A stretch of 64,000 bases of DNA from an uncultured Oscillospiraceae bacterium (GCA_900539845.1 UQDP01000004.1:69450-133449), one strand, 5' to 3'. Positions 1 to 9,610 are shown, counted from the stretch's first letter. Numbers and translations are program-made. The notes: generated by a model not told the origin, from the letters alone.

Positions 1-1050
1 GGGATGACCGAGTGCGATCGCACCGCCGTTTACATTGAGCTTTGAAAGATCAAAATTGAGATCTCTGCCTACTGCGATCGACTGAGCGGCGAAAGCCTCG
101 TTCGCCTCAATAAGATCCATCTCATCAACCGTCATATCAAGCTTTTTCATAAGTTTGTTTGTTGCCGCAACAGGACCGATACCCATGATGGACGGGTCAA
201 CACCTGCAAGCGCACCGCCAACCCATGTTGCCATAGGCTTAACGCCGAGTTCCTTTGCCTTTTCTTCACTCATAACAACGATCGCTGCAGCGCCGTCATT
301 GATGCCTGAAGAGTTACCTGCTGTTACGATACCGTCTTTCTTGAAAGCAGGGCGGAGCTTTGCAAGGCTTTCAGCCGTAACGCCCGCTCTGGGACCTTCA
401 TCTGTATCAAAAACGATGGTCTCTTTCTTTTTCTTAACCTCAACGGGAACGATTTCATCCTTGAATTTGCCCTCGGCTCTTGCCTTTTCGCATTTCTGCT
501 GGCTGTTTGCGGCAAACTCGTCAAGCTCTTCACGTGTGATACCGTATTTTTCGCATACATTTTCAGCAGTGATACCCATATGATAATCGTTGAATGCATC
601 CCAAAGAGCATCGTTGATCATTGTGTCAACTGCCTGAGCGTGACCCATTCTGTAGCCGTAACGCGCCTGCTTGAGCGCATAGGGAGCCATGCTCATGTTT
701 TCCATACCGCCGGCAACAACGATATCGGCGTCGCCTGCCTGGATCATCTGCGCGGCAAGATTTACACTGTTAAGACCCGAACCGCACACAACATTTATTG
801 TTACTGCGGGCGCCTCAATCGGAATGCCGGCCTTAATAGAAGCCTGACGGGCAACATTCTGACCGAGACCTGCCTGAATAACGCAGCCCATATATACGTG
901 ATCGACCTGATCAGCAGGAACGCCCGCTCTTTCAAGCGCGTTTTTGATTACTATAGCGCCGAGATCAACTGCGGGAGTTGTGCTCAGGGTGCCGCCCATT
1001 GTACCGATGGCGGTACGGCATGCACCTGCAAGAACTACTTTTTTTGACAT
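1..1050 (-). CDS. acetyl-CoA C-acetyltransferase (thiolase), 3' end cut by window
   Basis: Condenses two acetyl-CoA to acetoacetyl-CoA, the first step of clostridial butyrate/C4 metabolism (family knowledge). Visible in 350 residues: N-terminal [13 protein letters not shown], the acyl-accepting cysteine at residue 89 in [11 protein letters not shown], the NEAFAAQ stretch, and GGAIALGHP with the general-base His at 349 just before the window edge; the C-terminal CxG motif is outside. The ATG start at 1050 is preceded on the minus strand by a GAGGT ribosome binding site. Length to the edge fits the usual ~392 residues. Degradative versus biosynthetic use cannot be told without the next genes. 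Confidence 0.93.
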   Translation of the reverse strand, partial: MSKKVVLAGACRTAIGTMGGTLSTTPAVDLGAIVIKNALERAGVPADQVDHVYMGCVIQAGLGQNVARQASIKAGIPIEAPAVTINVVCGSGLNSVNLAAQMIQAGDADIVVAGGMENMSMAPYALKQARYGYRMGHAQAVDTMINDALWDAFNDYHMGITAENVCEKYGITREELDEFAANSQQKCEKARAEGKFKDEIVPVEVKKKKETIVFDTDEGPRAGVTAESLAKLRPAFKKDGIVTAGNSSGINDGAAAIVVMSEEKAKELGVKPMATWVGGALAGVDPSIMGIGPVAATNKLMKKLDMTVDEMDLIEANEAFAAQSIAVGRDLNFDLSKLNVNGGAIALGHP

Positions 1051-1435
1051 AATGATTACCTCACATTTTATTATTTGCACCCCGCTCTGCGGGGCGGTTT
1101 TTAAACCTGCGTTAATATAATAATATAGTATTTCGCGATTGTCAATTAATTAACAAATTTTCGGCAAACATAATAAAATTATATGATAAAACGCCGTTTT
1201 TTCGTGCATTTTGAAGGTGCTGAAAATCGCTTTAAAGCCTGTTATTATGCGGATTTTACAGCTTCGTGTAAAATATATCATTCTTTTTTAAATTTTTAGC
1301 AATCGTTCTCATAACACCTTTCATAAGCGAATTGATAAGCCGTAAACCCGCCTCACTGAGATATCTTAAAACATCTATGAACAAAAACTTAACGCGTTCC
1401 TCTTAGACCGCATGGATGAATAATAATTTTATAAC
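1051..1435. other. thiolase upstream region, no gene seen
   Basis: AT-rich leader. It contains a GC hairpin at about 1081-1097 (CCCCGC, three-base loop, GCGGGG) followed on the plus strand by a T run. It therefore has terminator polarity for plus-strand transcription, although no plus gene lies upstream. It sits about 30 nt before the thiolase start codon, in its 5' leader. No open frame looks real here. Confidence 0.4.
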
Positions 1436-1464
1436 AAAAAATGAGCGGCAAAACTGCCGCTCAT
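1436..1464 (-). terminator. intrinsic terminator of the 1475-2392 gene
   Basis: Reading the minus strand, ATGAGCGGCA and TGCCGCTCAT form a 10-bp stem around a TTT(T) loop and are followed by six T. It begins about 10 nt after the stop codon. Confidence 0.85.
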
Positions 1465-1474
1465 AATCTGCTCA

Positions 1475-2392
1475 TTAAAGCTGTGTGATACCTTTTTCCG
1501 TAAGCTGCTCTGCAGTTGCGGGGAAAGTATTCTTATAAACTATATCAAGAGATGCACTCTTATTTTTAAGAACAAGTACATTTGCATGCGATACATCAAT
1601 GTGAACATTCATCGTATAATCGCCTGAAAGGATCTCACCCGTTGCCGTGTCGATAGTGACCGTGCCGGTGCCGCCCTCATAATTTACAACGAAGTTATCG
1701 TTGATCGTACCTGAAGAGAACGAAAGCATGCTGATGGATTCAACCGTTGAAGAGATATCACCGAGTGTATTGAAAAACTTACCCTGTGAATCTTGACCGG
1801 GCATGGAAAGTATAACGGCTTTCGGCTGGATAGTAATATCGATCGTACCGTCGCCGTTGTCCTTAACATTCGCAGCAAGCACATCGTCCGCCGTAAGCAG
1901 AGACTTTGTAACATCAATTCCGTCGCCAACGGTATCTGCAGTCGGGCTGATATTTCCGCAGGGAGGAAGTCCCTTAAGGCCGCCTGTGAACAGACCGCCG
2001 ACAATACTCGGAACCAGATCATTGATCATATCGTTTGATTGACCCTCTACAAGAAGGTTTTCAACCGTAAGATCTTCCATACCGAGTAATTTGTAATATG
2101 TAGCGGTCGTACCGTTATCATTATACTGCGCAGTAAGCGCTTTAGTATAATTATAGCTTTCAACATAATAGTTAACGATATCTTCAACTGTATCAAACTG
2201 GATTCCGCCGTATTCGCCGGGTGTGAATTCACCGACTGATGACGCGCCGGCAGCATCCGCATCAACCGGGGCAGCTTCATAAGCACCGCCGGGTTTAATT
2301 ACGGTAACTGCAAGCACAAGAAATACGATTGCGGCTACCAAAAGAACTGCTAAGAATTTATTGAAATTACCGAGTTTTGATTTAGCTTTCAT
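1475..2392 (-). CDS. membrane-anchored extracytoplasmic protein of unknown function
   Basis: A 305-residue protein with a basic N-terminus and one hydrophobic segment at about residues 13-33, so it is probably tethered to the membrane with the rest outside. The outer part begins with an Ala/Asp-rich linker and continues as a soluble domain with repeated beta-like stretches (VKDNGDGTIDITIQP, GTVTIDTATGEILSGDYT). I do not recognise the family. An AAGGGGGA ribosome binding site lies upstream of the ATG. It is monocistronic, with its own terminator and a non-coding gap to the divergent CLC gene. Confidence 0.75.
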   Translation of the reverse strand: MKAKSKLGNFNKFLAVLLVAAIVFLVLAVTVIKPGGAYEAAPVDADAAGASSVGEFTPGEYGGIQFDTVEDIVNYYVESYNYTKALTAQYNDNGTTATYYKLLGMEDLTVENLLVEGQSNDMINDLVPSIVGGLFTGGLKGLPPCGNISPTADTVGDGIDVTKSLLTADDVLAANVKDNGDGTIDITIQPKAVILSMPGQDSQGKFFNTLGDISSTVESISMLSFSSGTINDNFVVNYEGGTGTVTIDTATGEILSGDYTMNVHIDVSHANVLVLKNKSASLDIVYKNTFPATAEQLTEKGITQL

Positions 2393-2617
2393 ATCAAAAA
2401 TTCCCCCTTGCCATATAATAATAACCTATTTGAATCACTTTTTCAACATTTTTTTAAAATTATTGCAAAACTTTATTAATTGTAATAAATAAAGAAAATT
2501 TTTCCGATCATACGAAGCGATTCTGAATTTATGGTTGCAATCGGCGGTCTGTGTGCTAAAATATTCTACGGAATATGAAAATCCCGTTTATCGTTTAATA
2601 AAATTTCGGAGATATTT

Positions 2618-4180
2618 ATGGAAAAGAAGATAAAAAGCACGCTCAGAAAATTAAAGCATAAAAAATATGAAGGGTTTCTGCTGATTATCCGCGGAATAGA
2701 GATCGGCATCGCGGCAGGATTATTGTGCGTTCTTTACCGTTTTCTTCTTTCAAAGGCAGAAGAATACTTATATAGGATTATAGATTATGTAAAGAATTCA
2801 CCCGCACAATCTGCTCTCTGGGTATTTCTTGCAGCAGCTTTGGGCGCTGTTGTGGCATTTATCATAAAGCGTGTGCCGGATGCAAGCGGAAGCGGCATTC
2901 CGAATGTAACCGCGGAAATAAACGGGCATGTTTCCGCCTGCTGGTGGAAAGTGATTATCGCAAAACTTTTCGGAAGCACGATCTCCGTGTTTTCCGGGCT
3001 CAGCCTCGGAAGAGAAGGCCCGAGCATACAGTTCGGCGCGATGGCTGCAAAAGGAGTTGCAAAAATAACAAAAGCCGACAGCACGACCGAACTGCGTATG
3101 ATAGGAAGCGGCGCGGGCGCCGGTCTGGCAGCGGCTTTCAACGCGCCGCTGGCAGGCGTTATGTTTGTGCTGGAGGAGATCTACCGAACATTTGATAAAG
3201 CCGTTATATGTATGGCTGTTGTGGCGGCTGTCACGGCAGATTTTATATCCAAGCTGTTTTTCGGGCAGGGCACGGTCTTTAGCTATCAGCCCGAAACGAT
3301 CCCACTGCGCCTGTATTGGCTTCTGATCCTGTTCGGCATCATCGCCGGTGTGTTCGGAGCGTTTTACAATACATTTATGATCGCTCTGCGCGATTTATTC
3401 CGCAAAATAAAAAAAGTGCCGCAATGGATTAAATTTATATTTGTTTTTGCCGTGAGCGGCATAGTGGGTCTTTTTCTGCCGCAGGTACTCTGCGGCGGGC
3501 ACACAATGGTGCAGACCCTGATAGAGGATCAGCCTTCCCTTTCCGTTATCCTTGCGCTGTTCACAGCAAAATTCATTTTCGGTGCTTTCAGCTTTAGTTC
3601 GGGTGCGCCCGGAGGAACGCTCTATCCCATGTGTGTTCTGGGCGCTTACGGCGGAGCCGCCTTTGCGCAGGCGGCGGCAGGACTGTTCGGACTTGACGAC
3701 TCCATGTGGCAGACTTTCGCCGTGCTTGGTATGGCAGGGCTTTTCGCTTCAATCGTAAGGGCGCCGCTCACCGGGATTATTCTTGTGTTTGAGATAACGG
3801 GAAACATAAACACGCTTCTGCCTCTCGCCGCTGTGTCTCTGATCTCGTATGCCATAGCCGACGCACTTGGCAACACTCCTTTTTATGTTTCGCTTGCGGA
3901 AAGGATCACATCCGGCGAAAATGCAAAAAACGATTCCCGCCAGAGCGAAAAAATACTGAAAACCTACGTTATCCCCGTTGGCAGCAAGCTGGACGGAAAA
4001 CCGATTTCTGCAACGGAATGGGGCAGGCATTGCATAATTGTGTCCGTTGAAAGGGAGGGCATAACGGTCACCCCGAAAGGAGACACGGTTCTGAAAAGCG
4101 GCGACACGCTTGTTTTTATGATAAGCCGCAGACATTTTGCCAGCGACAGCAAAAGGATACAGGATTTGATTGAAAAATAA
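2618..4180 (+). CDS. CLC-family chloride transporter with C-terminal TrkA-C domain
   Basis: Moves chloride across the cytoplasmic membrane, most likely as a Cl-/H+ exchanger. The three CLC selectivity motifs are present: GSGIP near residue 90, GREGP near 130 with the gating glutamate, and GAPGGTLYP near 328. The inner proton glutamate is conserved in FVLEEIYRTF, and a PFY stretch stands where ClC-ec1 has its chloride-coordinating tyrosine. Residues from about 440 (KTYVIPVGSKLDGKPI to the end) form a TrkA-C regulatory domain. The F- specific signatures of CLC-F are absent, and no fluoride riboswitch is visible upstream. 520 residues; ATG with GGAG upstream. Confidence 0.9.
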   Translation: MEKKIKSTLRKLKHKKYEGFLLIIRGIEIGIAAGLLCVLYRFLLSKAEEYLYRIIDYVKNSPAQSALWVFLAAALGAVVAFIIKRVPDASGSGIPNVTAEINGHVSACWWKVIIAKLFGSTISVFSGLSLGREGPSIQFGAMAAKGVAKITKADSTTELRMIGSGAGAGLAAAFNAPLAGVMFVLEEIYRTFDKAVICMAVVAAVTADFISKLFFGQGTVFSYQPETIPLRLYWLLILFGIIAGVFGAFYNTFMIALRDLFRKIKKVPQWIKFIFVFAVSGIVGLFLPQVLCGGHTMVQTLIEDQPSLSVILALFTAKFIFGAFSFSSGAPGGTLYPMCVLGAYGGAAFAQAAAGLFGLDDSMWQTFAVLGMAGLFASIVRAPLTGIILVFEITGNINTLLPLAAVSLISYAIADALGNTPFYVSLAERITSGENAKNDSRQSEKILKTYVIPVGSKLDGKPISATEWGRHCIIVSVEREGITVTPKGDTVLKSGDTLVFMISRRHFASDSKRIQDLIEK

Positions 4181-4202
4181 AAGCTCCGCTTGGTATATAA
4201 AA

Positions 4203-4245
4203 AACCGCCCTTTCGGCAAACAGAAAACCGAAGGGCAGTTTTTTT
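4203..4245 (+). terminator. terminator after the CLC gene
   Basis: ACCGCCCTTTCGG pairs with CCGAAGGGCAGT across a short loop and is followed by TTTTTTT. The opposite side starts with an A run, so it may also work on the minus strand. Confidence 0.85.
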
Positions 4246-4644
4246 ATATAGAAAGGAGGCAAATTATAGTAAAAACATACAAGGCGGTATAATGTTAAGG
4301 TTTGGAGTAAGCGGATTAACGCAATTACCTTAAAAAAACGGATTGCGAGAAAAACAGACCGCCTTGCAATTTCAATTGTATCACAAAACTCATATTTGTC
4401 AATATTAATTTTATTTTTTACGAAAATATTTAATATTTAGTATATTTCAGCCTTGTTTTCTTCATTTTCAGTCATTTTTCACCAAGTACAAAAACAGACC
4501 GTTTAACAATTTTCGGAATGATACAGGAGTGGTTTTCAGCAAAAAAATATAAAAAGCGGAAATCGATTTGCAAAAAACGGCAGTACATGCTATAATCACA
4601 TATATGATTTTTAAAATTCATAATAACCAAAAGGATGGTTTTCA
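4246..4644. other. intergenic region with nested inverted repeats
   Basis: No gene is supported here. It holds two nested inverted repeats, AAGGCGGT (4281-4288) with ACCGCCTT (4358-4365), and TTAAGGT (4295-4301) with ACCTTAA (4327-4333). In RNA these would fold into one long stem with internal loops. The rest is AT-rich and leads to the TetR gene promoter. Confidence 0.4.
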
Positions 4645-5295
4645 TTGAAAAGAGCTGAAAAAAACAAAAAAAGCATAAACGAAATTTTAAGTGCTGCAAT
4701 AAAACTATATTCAAAAGAGGGCAGCAGTAACATTTCAATAAACGAACTTTGCAGAGACAACAACATTTCAAAGGGCAAATTTTACCACTACTTTTCCTCC
4801 AAAGAGGAATTGTTTGAAGTAGCTGTAAGCTATGTAATAGATGACCTGTGCAGAGATGTAGAAAGCTTTTATGTTGATCCCGATTCTTCGCTTTCCGATA
4901 ACCTGAGCCATTATTATTCGGCAAGAATTAATTATTGGTTTCTACATAGTGATTATTTTATGATCGCATATATGCTGCTTGCAAGCCACAATTATGAATT
5001 AAGGCAAAAGTTCAAACCGCTCAGGAAGAAATTTGACAACGCGTTAAACAGCAAGACCCTTGAAATCATCCACGCGGCGAATATTGAAAGAAACATTCCC
5101 GACAACGAATTGCTTGAAGTTCTGAAGGTTGTTTATGACAATATGTTTCTTAATGATATGTATAAAATCATAGTAGCATTAAATAAAGGCTATACAGAAC
5201 ACGCAAAAAGACTGAGTGAAGAGCTGCTTAGCCTTTATAAAAGACTTATAAACGTGCTGCTGCACGGAATAATAGCAAACAAAAGCGAATCATGA
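4645..5295 (+). CDS. TetR/AcrR-family transcriptional regulator
   Basis: A 216-residue DNA-binding repressor. The N-terminal helix-turn-helix is clear: INEILSAAIKLYSKEG, then ISINELCRDNNISKGKFYHYFSSKEELF. The C-terminal part is helical and would bind an unknown ligand. TTG is chosen as start because AAAGGATGG precedes it; the nearby ATG at 4635 is out of frame. It has no co-directional partner, so its target is not evident. The convergent TM2 gene follows after a shared terminator. Confidence 0.85.
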   Translation: MKRAEKNKKSINEILSAAIKLYSKEGSSNISINELCRDNNISKGKFYHYFSSKEELFEVAVSYVIDDLCRDVESFYVDPDSSLSDNLSHYYSARINYWFLHSDYFMIAYMLLASHNYELRQKFKPLRKKFDNALNSKTLEIIHAANIERNIPDNELLEVLKVVYDNMFLNDMYKIIVALNKGYTEHAKRLSEELLSLYKRLINVLLHGIIANKSES

Positions 5296-5314
5296 GATCA
5301 TTAGGTCTTTATAC

Positions 5315-5378
5315 ACCCTTCGGACGAGTCAGGCGCCGGCTTTCAACCCGTTATGACGAATCCGAAGGGTTCTTTTTT
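5315..5378. terminator. bidirectional terminator between convergent genes
   Basis: ACCCTTCGGA at 5315-5324 pairs with TCCGAAGGGT at 5361-5370 and is followed by TCTTTTTT. A loop of about 36 nt contains a smaller GCGCCGGC hairpin. It lies between the TetR gene (plus) and the TM2 gene (minus). Confidence 0.7.
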
Positions 5379-5385
5379 CAGAAGC

Positions 5386-6276
5386 TCAAAAGCCGCCTCT
5401 CGTTTCCTTATGAAGCACAAACGCATCTCTGACTGCCCAAGCCAGCGATCCGCCCAAAATAGAGAGTCCGGCGGAAACGAACATCCAAGCCTGCTCGCCT
5501 TGAAGATTGTTCAGGTTGCCAAGACCTATATAACGGCAGATGCATACCATCAGCCCCGTGTATGTCATAAGCAAATGACCAACGCCCTGAGAATATTGCT
5601 TTAAGTAAAAATCATGCACCCCAAACACTCCGAAAAACGCCGCAAGATAAAAAGCTTTTCTATCCGAGCCTTCCCAATGCGGCATCGGAGATTTTTCCAC
5701 AACCGCCGGATAGATATCCGTAAAATTAATAATAAACAGCAATATCAAACCGGTCCAGATCGGTATCAGCTCCGTCAGACCGTTTTTAAGGACTGCTGCA
5801 TGAATAACGACACACACAATCATCATAACAGTTAAAGCGCCCGCCGTAACGGGATATATCCAGTGCCGTTTGCGGTAATACAGAAAATAACCGATCAGAG
5901 CAATGCTGTTGAGAAGAACAAAGATCGCCGTAGCCACCAGATGCGCAGTCTGCTCCCAGCCCCAGTCATTGATAAATACGACCGGCGGCGCCGCAAAGAC
6001 CGAAGCATACAGAGCAAACAGTCCTGTTTTCCCTGTGCAACCGCTGCGCTTATACAGCCGCAGTAAATTAAAGAAGTAAGCCGCGGCAGTCAGCAGACTC
6101 CATACGATCAGAGAGATCGGGTAATCATATCCGATCCAGGAAAGGGTGCTTGTGCGGCTCATGGGATTGCGTGTAAAGCCATATAGAACACTGTACACAA
6201 ATGCAGATACCAAAACAACAAGGCACAGCGTGGCGTTCGGTATACTGGATCTATCCCGTATTTCTTTTTTGTTCAC
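5386..6276 (-). CDS. multi-pass membrane protein with C-terminal TM2 domain
   Basis: A 296-residue membrane protein with about seven hydrophobic segments. The C-terminal part, DRKAFYLAAFFGVFGVHDFY followed by a second helix, is a TM2 domain (two short helices joined by a turn with the GxHxFY-type motif). Function unknown. The GTG start at 6276 is preferred over a longer frame reaching 6426, because AGGAGAGGAGAG lies 6 nt before the GTG and nothing suitable precedes the upstream ATG. Confidence 0.75.
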   Translation of the reverse strand: MNKKEIRDRSSIPNATLCLVVLVSAFVYSVLYGFTRNPMSRTSTLSWIGYDYPISLIVWSLLTAAAYFFNLLRLYKRSGCTGKTGLFALYASVFAAPPVVFINDWGWEQTAHLVATAIFVLLNSIALIGYFLYYRKRHWIYPVTAGALTVMMIVCVVIHAAVLKNGLTELIPIWTGLILLFIINFTDIYPAVVEKSPMPHWEGSDRKAFYLAAFFGVFGVHDFYLKQYSQGVGHLLMTYTGLMVCICRYIGLGNLNNLQGEQAWMFVSAGLSILGGSLAWAVRDAFVLHKETRGGF

Positions 6277-6440
6277 AACGATCTCTCCTCTCCTGATAAA
6301 GGAACCTTTCACAAGTCTATCATAAATGATTTCCGGAACAAAATAAAGCGTTTTTTGCATTTTTTGACAGATTTGTAACGTTTTCAAACATTTGCTTAAA
6401 TCAGCACTCTGCTCATGCCACAGCACTTTTATTTAATATT

Positions 6441-6476
6441 AAAAATATCCAAACGCTGAACCGTTCGGATATTTTC
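6441..6476 (-). terminator. terminator of the ilvBN operon
   Basis: On the minus strand AAAATATCCGAACG pairs with CGTTTGGATATTTT around a GTTCAG loop and continues into T-rich sequence, about 70 nt after the ilvN stop. Confidence 0.75.
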
Positions 6477-6544
6477 GCGCAAACCAGCAATTTAGTTTGA
6501 TTCTCAAAACCCTTTCAATGTACGGAATGTGCATCTTTCCTGAA

Positions 6545-7054
6545 TCAAAAATCTTCATACACGTGGTTGCTAATAGATTCTATTGCCACACTTCCTCCTC
6601 TAACAACTTCCATTTTTCCTGAAAATCTCTTGTTCAAAAATTCAATTATCGAATTATTATTATCTTCAGAATGAACACATTCCAATATCACAGATGAAAA
6701 ATTATAATCATAAACAGTAAGGGAAAATACTTTTGCAATTCTGAATAATTCATTTAATTCGACTTCACCGCAATCCCTTATTTTAATGAATAAAAGTTCT
6801 TTGTTATGGATAACTTTATCTGATAAATCAATGACCTTTATAACCTCAACACATCTGTTAAGTTGCTTTTTGACCTGTTCAAATGTTTTCTCATCACTTG
6901 TTAAACTTATCGTCATTCTCGAAGCGCTCTCATCCTCTGTAGCTCCCACAGTAAGACTGTTTAAATTATATAACTTTGCTGAAAACAAGCCTGAAATTCG
7001 GGCAAGAACTCCTATTTCGTTTTCCACCAGCAAGCTTAACCATCGCTTTTTCAT
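6545..7054 (-). CDS. ilvN: acetolactate synthase small (regulatory) subunit
   Basis: Regulatory partner of IlvB that confers valine feedback control and raises activity in branched-chain amino acid synthesis. The N-terminal ACT domain is visible at residues 4-75 (WLSLLVENEIGVLARISGLF, LNSLTVGATED). The C-terminal acetolactate synthase small-subunit domain follows, for 169 residues in all, a normal length. The start overlaps the ilvB stop by 4 nt, so the two are translationally coupled. Confidence 0.93.
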   Translation of the reverse strand: MKKRWLSLLVENEIGVLARISGLFSAKLYNLNSLTVGATEDESASRMTISLTSDEKTFEQVKKQLNRCVEVIKVIDLSDKVIHNKELLFIKIRDCGEVELNELFRIAKVFSLTVYDYNFSSVILECVHSEDNNNSIIEFLNKRFSGKMEVVRGGSVAIESISNHVYEDF

Positions 7055-8784
7055 TTTCCGTCCTCACTTTCCAGCATCATGCCATTAAGCGGATATCCCG
7101 GCGGAACAATAGGCATGACGTTTATTTCTCTGTCAATAACAAATTCTATTATAGTCGGTGTTTTGGTGTTTTGCTTTGCCTTTAATAATGCCGCTTTTAT
7201 TTCTTCTGATTCTGTAACACGAATACCTTCAGCACCATAGCTTTTTGCCAACTGAATAAAATCAGGTATGTATTCAGGACAGCATGGATTCGGCGAATTA
7301 CATGTTGTGCTGCAGCTTTTACGCCGGCGCATACAAGTATAAGAATATCTTTTATTATAAAACTGTTCCTGCCACTGCCTTACATTACCCAAATATCCGT
7401 TATTAAAAATACATATGATGATAGGAAGTTCATAAACGACGGCGGTGGCCATTTCCTGAATATTCATTTGTATTCCGCCGTCACCCGATATCACAATCAC
7501 ATCTTTATCCGGGTTTCCGAGTTTTGCCCCGATTGCCGAAGGTAAGCCGTATCCCATAGTTCCCAACCCGCCGGATGTCATCATTTGCTTATTTTCACCA
7601 AGGTTAAGAAACTGAGTAGCCCACAATTGATTCTGACCTACATCAGTGGTAACAATCACATCATTAAAGACATCATTAATTGACTCGATAATTTTTTTCG
7701 GTGTCGTTCCTTCATTGCGCATATCCATTGGATATTGTTTTTTCCAAGTGTTAATTTTTTCTGTCCAATCAGAAATATTTAACGGCTTAGCTTTTTCAAG
7801 CAATGTACTTATGGCACATTTTGCGTCTGCAACAATAGGAATGTCAACTGTTATATTTCGTGATATAGATGCCGGGTCGATATCAATATGGACGATTTTT
7901 GCGTGAGAAGCAAAGGCTTCTATTTTACCGGTTATGCGGTCGTTAAATCTTGTTCCTATTGAAAATAACACATCACATTGACTTATCGCTGTATTAGCGG
8001 CATAACTTCCATGAATACCGATATTGCCCACATACAGTTTGTGCGTTGCAGGAATTGCGCCTTTTCCCATGATAGTTGTAATTACAGGAACGCCGGTAAT
8101 CTCTGCCAGCTTGGTCATTTCCGTGTTTGCGTGTGCAATATTAACCCCACCACCAATCAAAAATACAGGTCTTTTTGCATTATTTAACAGCTCTAACGCT
8201 CTATGCATCTGTCCAATATGAACAGAGATGTTAGGTTTATATCCTCTGATATTTATTTCATCAGGATAAAAATCACTGCCATATTCTTTTTGTATATCTT
8301 TCGGCAAATCAACAACCACCACACCGGGTTTTCCTGTTTTTGCAATATAAAAAGCTTTCTTGATTGTGTTTGCTAAATCCTCTCGTTTTCTTACCGTTAC
8401 CGCATACTTGCAGATACTTCTCATTATACCTACTGTATCAACTTCCTGAAAAGCATCATTTCCGATCAGATTTGTCGATACCTGACCTGTAAAACAAACC
8501 AAGGGCACACTGTCATAATTTGCAGTTGCAATACCTGTAACAAGATTAGTTGCACCGGGTCCGCTCGTTACAAGACATACACCGACTTTTCCCGTAGAGC
8601 GTGCATATCCGTCAGCAGCATGTACCAACCCTTGCTCATGACGGGGTAAAATCAAATCTATATCCTTTTCGCCGTAAAGTGCATCAAACAAGTCAATTAC
8701 CTGACCTCCCGGATATGCAAACAATGTGTCAACATTCTCCTCTTTTAATGCTTTAACCAATAACTCTGCTCCTGTGATTTTCAT
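7051..8784 (-). CDS. ilvB: acetolactate synthase large (catalytic) subunit
   Basis: Thiamine-diphosphate enzyme that joins two pyruvates (or pyruvate and 2-oxobutyrate) in valine/isoleucine synthesis. The active-site Glu lies in LPRHEQGLVHAADGYAR, and the TPP/Mg motif runs from GDGGIQMN to FNNGYLG. The ATG at 8784 (MKITGAELL) is chosen because GAAGGGAGA precedes it; an upstream in-frame ATG lacks a ribosome binding site. Oddity: residues about 483-502 carry an insertion with five or more cysteines (CMRRRKSCSTTCNSPNPCC) in the loop after the QFYNKRYSYT stretch, just before PDFIQLAKSYG. Confidence 0.95.
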   Translation of the reverse strand: MKITGAELLVKALKEENVDTLFAYPGGQVIDLFDALYGEKDIDLILPRHEQGLVHAADGYARSTGKVGVCLVTSGPGATNLVTGIATANYDSVPLVCFTGQVSTNLIGNDAFQEVDTVGIMRSICKYAVTVRKREDLANTIKKAFYIAKTGKPGVVVVDLPKDIQKEYGSDFYPDEINIRGYKPNISVHIGQMHRALELLNNAKRPVFLIGGGVNIAHANTEMTKLAEITGVPVITTIMGKGAIPATHKLYVGNIGIHGSYAANTAISQCDVLFSIGTRFNDRITGKIEAFASHAKIVHIDIDPASISRNITVDIPIVADAKCAISTLLEKAKPLNISDWTEKINTWKKQYPMDMRNEGTTPKKIIESINDVFNDVIVTTDVGQNQLWATQFLNLGENKQMMTSGGLGTMGYGLPSAIGAKLGNPDKDVIVISGDGGIQMNIQEMATAVVYELPIIICIFNNGYLGNVRQWQEQFYNKRYSYTCMRRRKSCSTTCNSPNPCCPEYIPDFIQLAKSYGAEGIRVTESEEIKAALLKAKQNTKTPTIIEFVIDREINVMPIVPPGYPLNGMMLESEDGK

Positions 8785-8832
8785 ATCGTGTCTCCCTTCA
8801 AAGCGTGTACTTGCTTGCATAATATTTATTTT

Positions 8833-8864
8833 ATAAACGGTGCATAATATACAGCACCGTTTTT
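8833..8864. terminator. hairpin between tetR and ilvB
   Basis: AAACGGTGC and GCACCGTTT form a 9-bp stem with a 10-nt loop. The T run is better on the plus strand (GTTTTTA) than on the minus strand (GTTTATAAAAT), so on the operon strand it may be a weak attenuator or a processing site. Confidence 0.45.
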
Positions 8865-9441
8865 ATGTATTTTGTATTCCATTGCAAAAAAGCTCAACGC
8901 TTTTGGTTATATATTCTTCTTTCTCGATTACTGACAGATTGTCTTTGAAAGATGCTTTCAAAAATGTATAGCCAAACGTTGATGAAAAAATCGTGATAGC
9001 CAGATTCTCAAAATCCAAATGAGGTAGTTTCCCTTTTTCTTCCATTTCTTTAAAATAGTTAATTAGTGAAGAAATAAAGGAATGGGGTACTTTCATAATA
9101 AGCGGCGCCGTTTCTTCATATATCTGAGGAGCTCTTAATCCTATTGACAAATTCACGAAATCAGGCGTCATTCTGTTCATATATTCAGTCATAAACATTT
9201 TCAGATCACTTTTCAAATCCCATTTAACATTTCTGAATATTTCGGGAGTAACATCTGCTCTCCACTTTTCCTGTTCCATACCGCCCAAAACAATGTCTTT
9301 TTTACTTTTGAACTTACGAAATAATGTGCATTCGTTTACTCCTGCGAGCCGCGCAATATCCTTTGTTGTGGTTGCAACATAGCCCTTGTCGCGCACCAAA
9401 GACATGGTTGCGTCTATAATTTTTTGACTTGTTTTATCCAT
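8863..9441 (-). CDS. TetR/AcrR-family regulator upstream of ilvBN
   Basis: 192 residues. The N-terminal helix-turn-helix reads IIDATMSLVRDKGYVATTTKDIARLAGVNECTLFRKF in continuous family style, followed by a helical ligand domain. The ATG at 9441 has GAGGGTG upstream. It lies 78 bp before ilvB in the same direction, so it may regulate the pathway, but this rests on position only. The sequence upstream of its start contains AAGTGT and ACACTT half-sites about 13 bp apart, a possible autoregulatory operator. Confidence 0.82.
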   Translation of the reverse strand: MDKTSQKIIDATMSLVRDKGYVATTTKDIARLAGVNECTLFRKFKSKKDIVLGGMEQEKWRADVTPEIFRNVKWDLKSDLKMFMTEYMNRMTPDFVNLSIGLRAPQIYEETAPLIMKVPHSFISSLINYFKEMEEKGKLPHLDFENLAITIFSSTFGYTFLKASFKDNLSVIEKEEYITKSVELFCNGIQNT

Positions 9442-9573
9442 AGCGGTCACCCTCATGCAAGTGTTTACTTTCATATTACACTTTTTATTCCTAAAAAGCA
9501 AGAGCCATTTCAAAAGAAACGCAAAAACATACTGTTTTTAATATATAAGCCTTCTTTCTCAAATATCCTTATA

Positions 9574-9610
9574 CCATAAAAAGCACACATCAAAAGATGT
9601 GTGCTTTTTA
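9574..9610 (-). terminator. terminator of tRNA-Ala
   Basis: Near-perfect palindrome: AAAAAGCACACATC, loop AAAA, GATGTGTGCTTTTT. It abuts the 3' CCA end of the tRNA gene and can act on both strands. Confidence 0.85.

Noticed and set aside
155..1047. Plus-strand frames across the thiolase gene
   Set aside because: The minus strand encodes a canonical thiolase with all motifs; the others are shadows.
2393..2617. Fluoride riboswitch before the CLC gene
   Set aside because: The conserved GGNGAUGG/CC pseudoknot elements are not visible, and the CLC motifs are of the chloride type.
8785..8862. T-box or leucine attenuator before ilvB
   Set aside because: Only 78 bp, no T-box UGGN sequence, no leader peptide with Val/Leu codons; just a weak hairpin.
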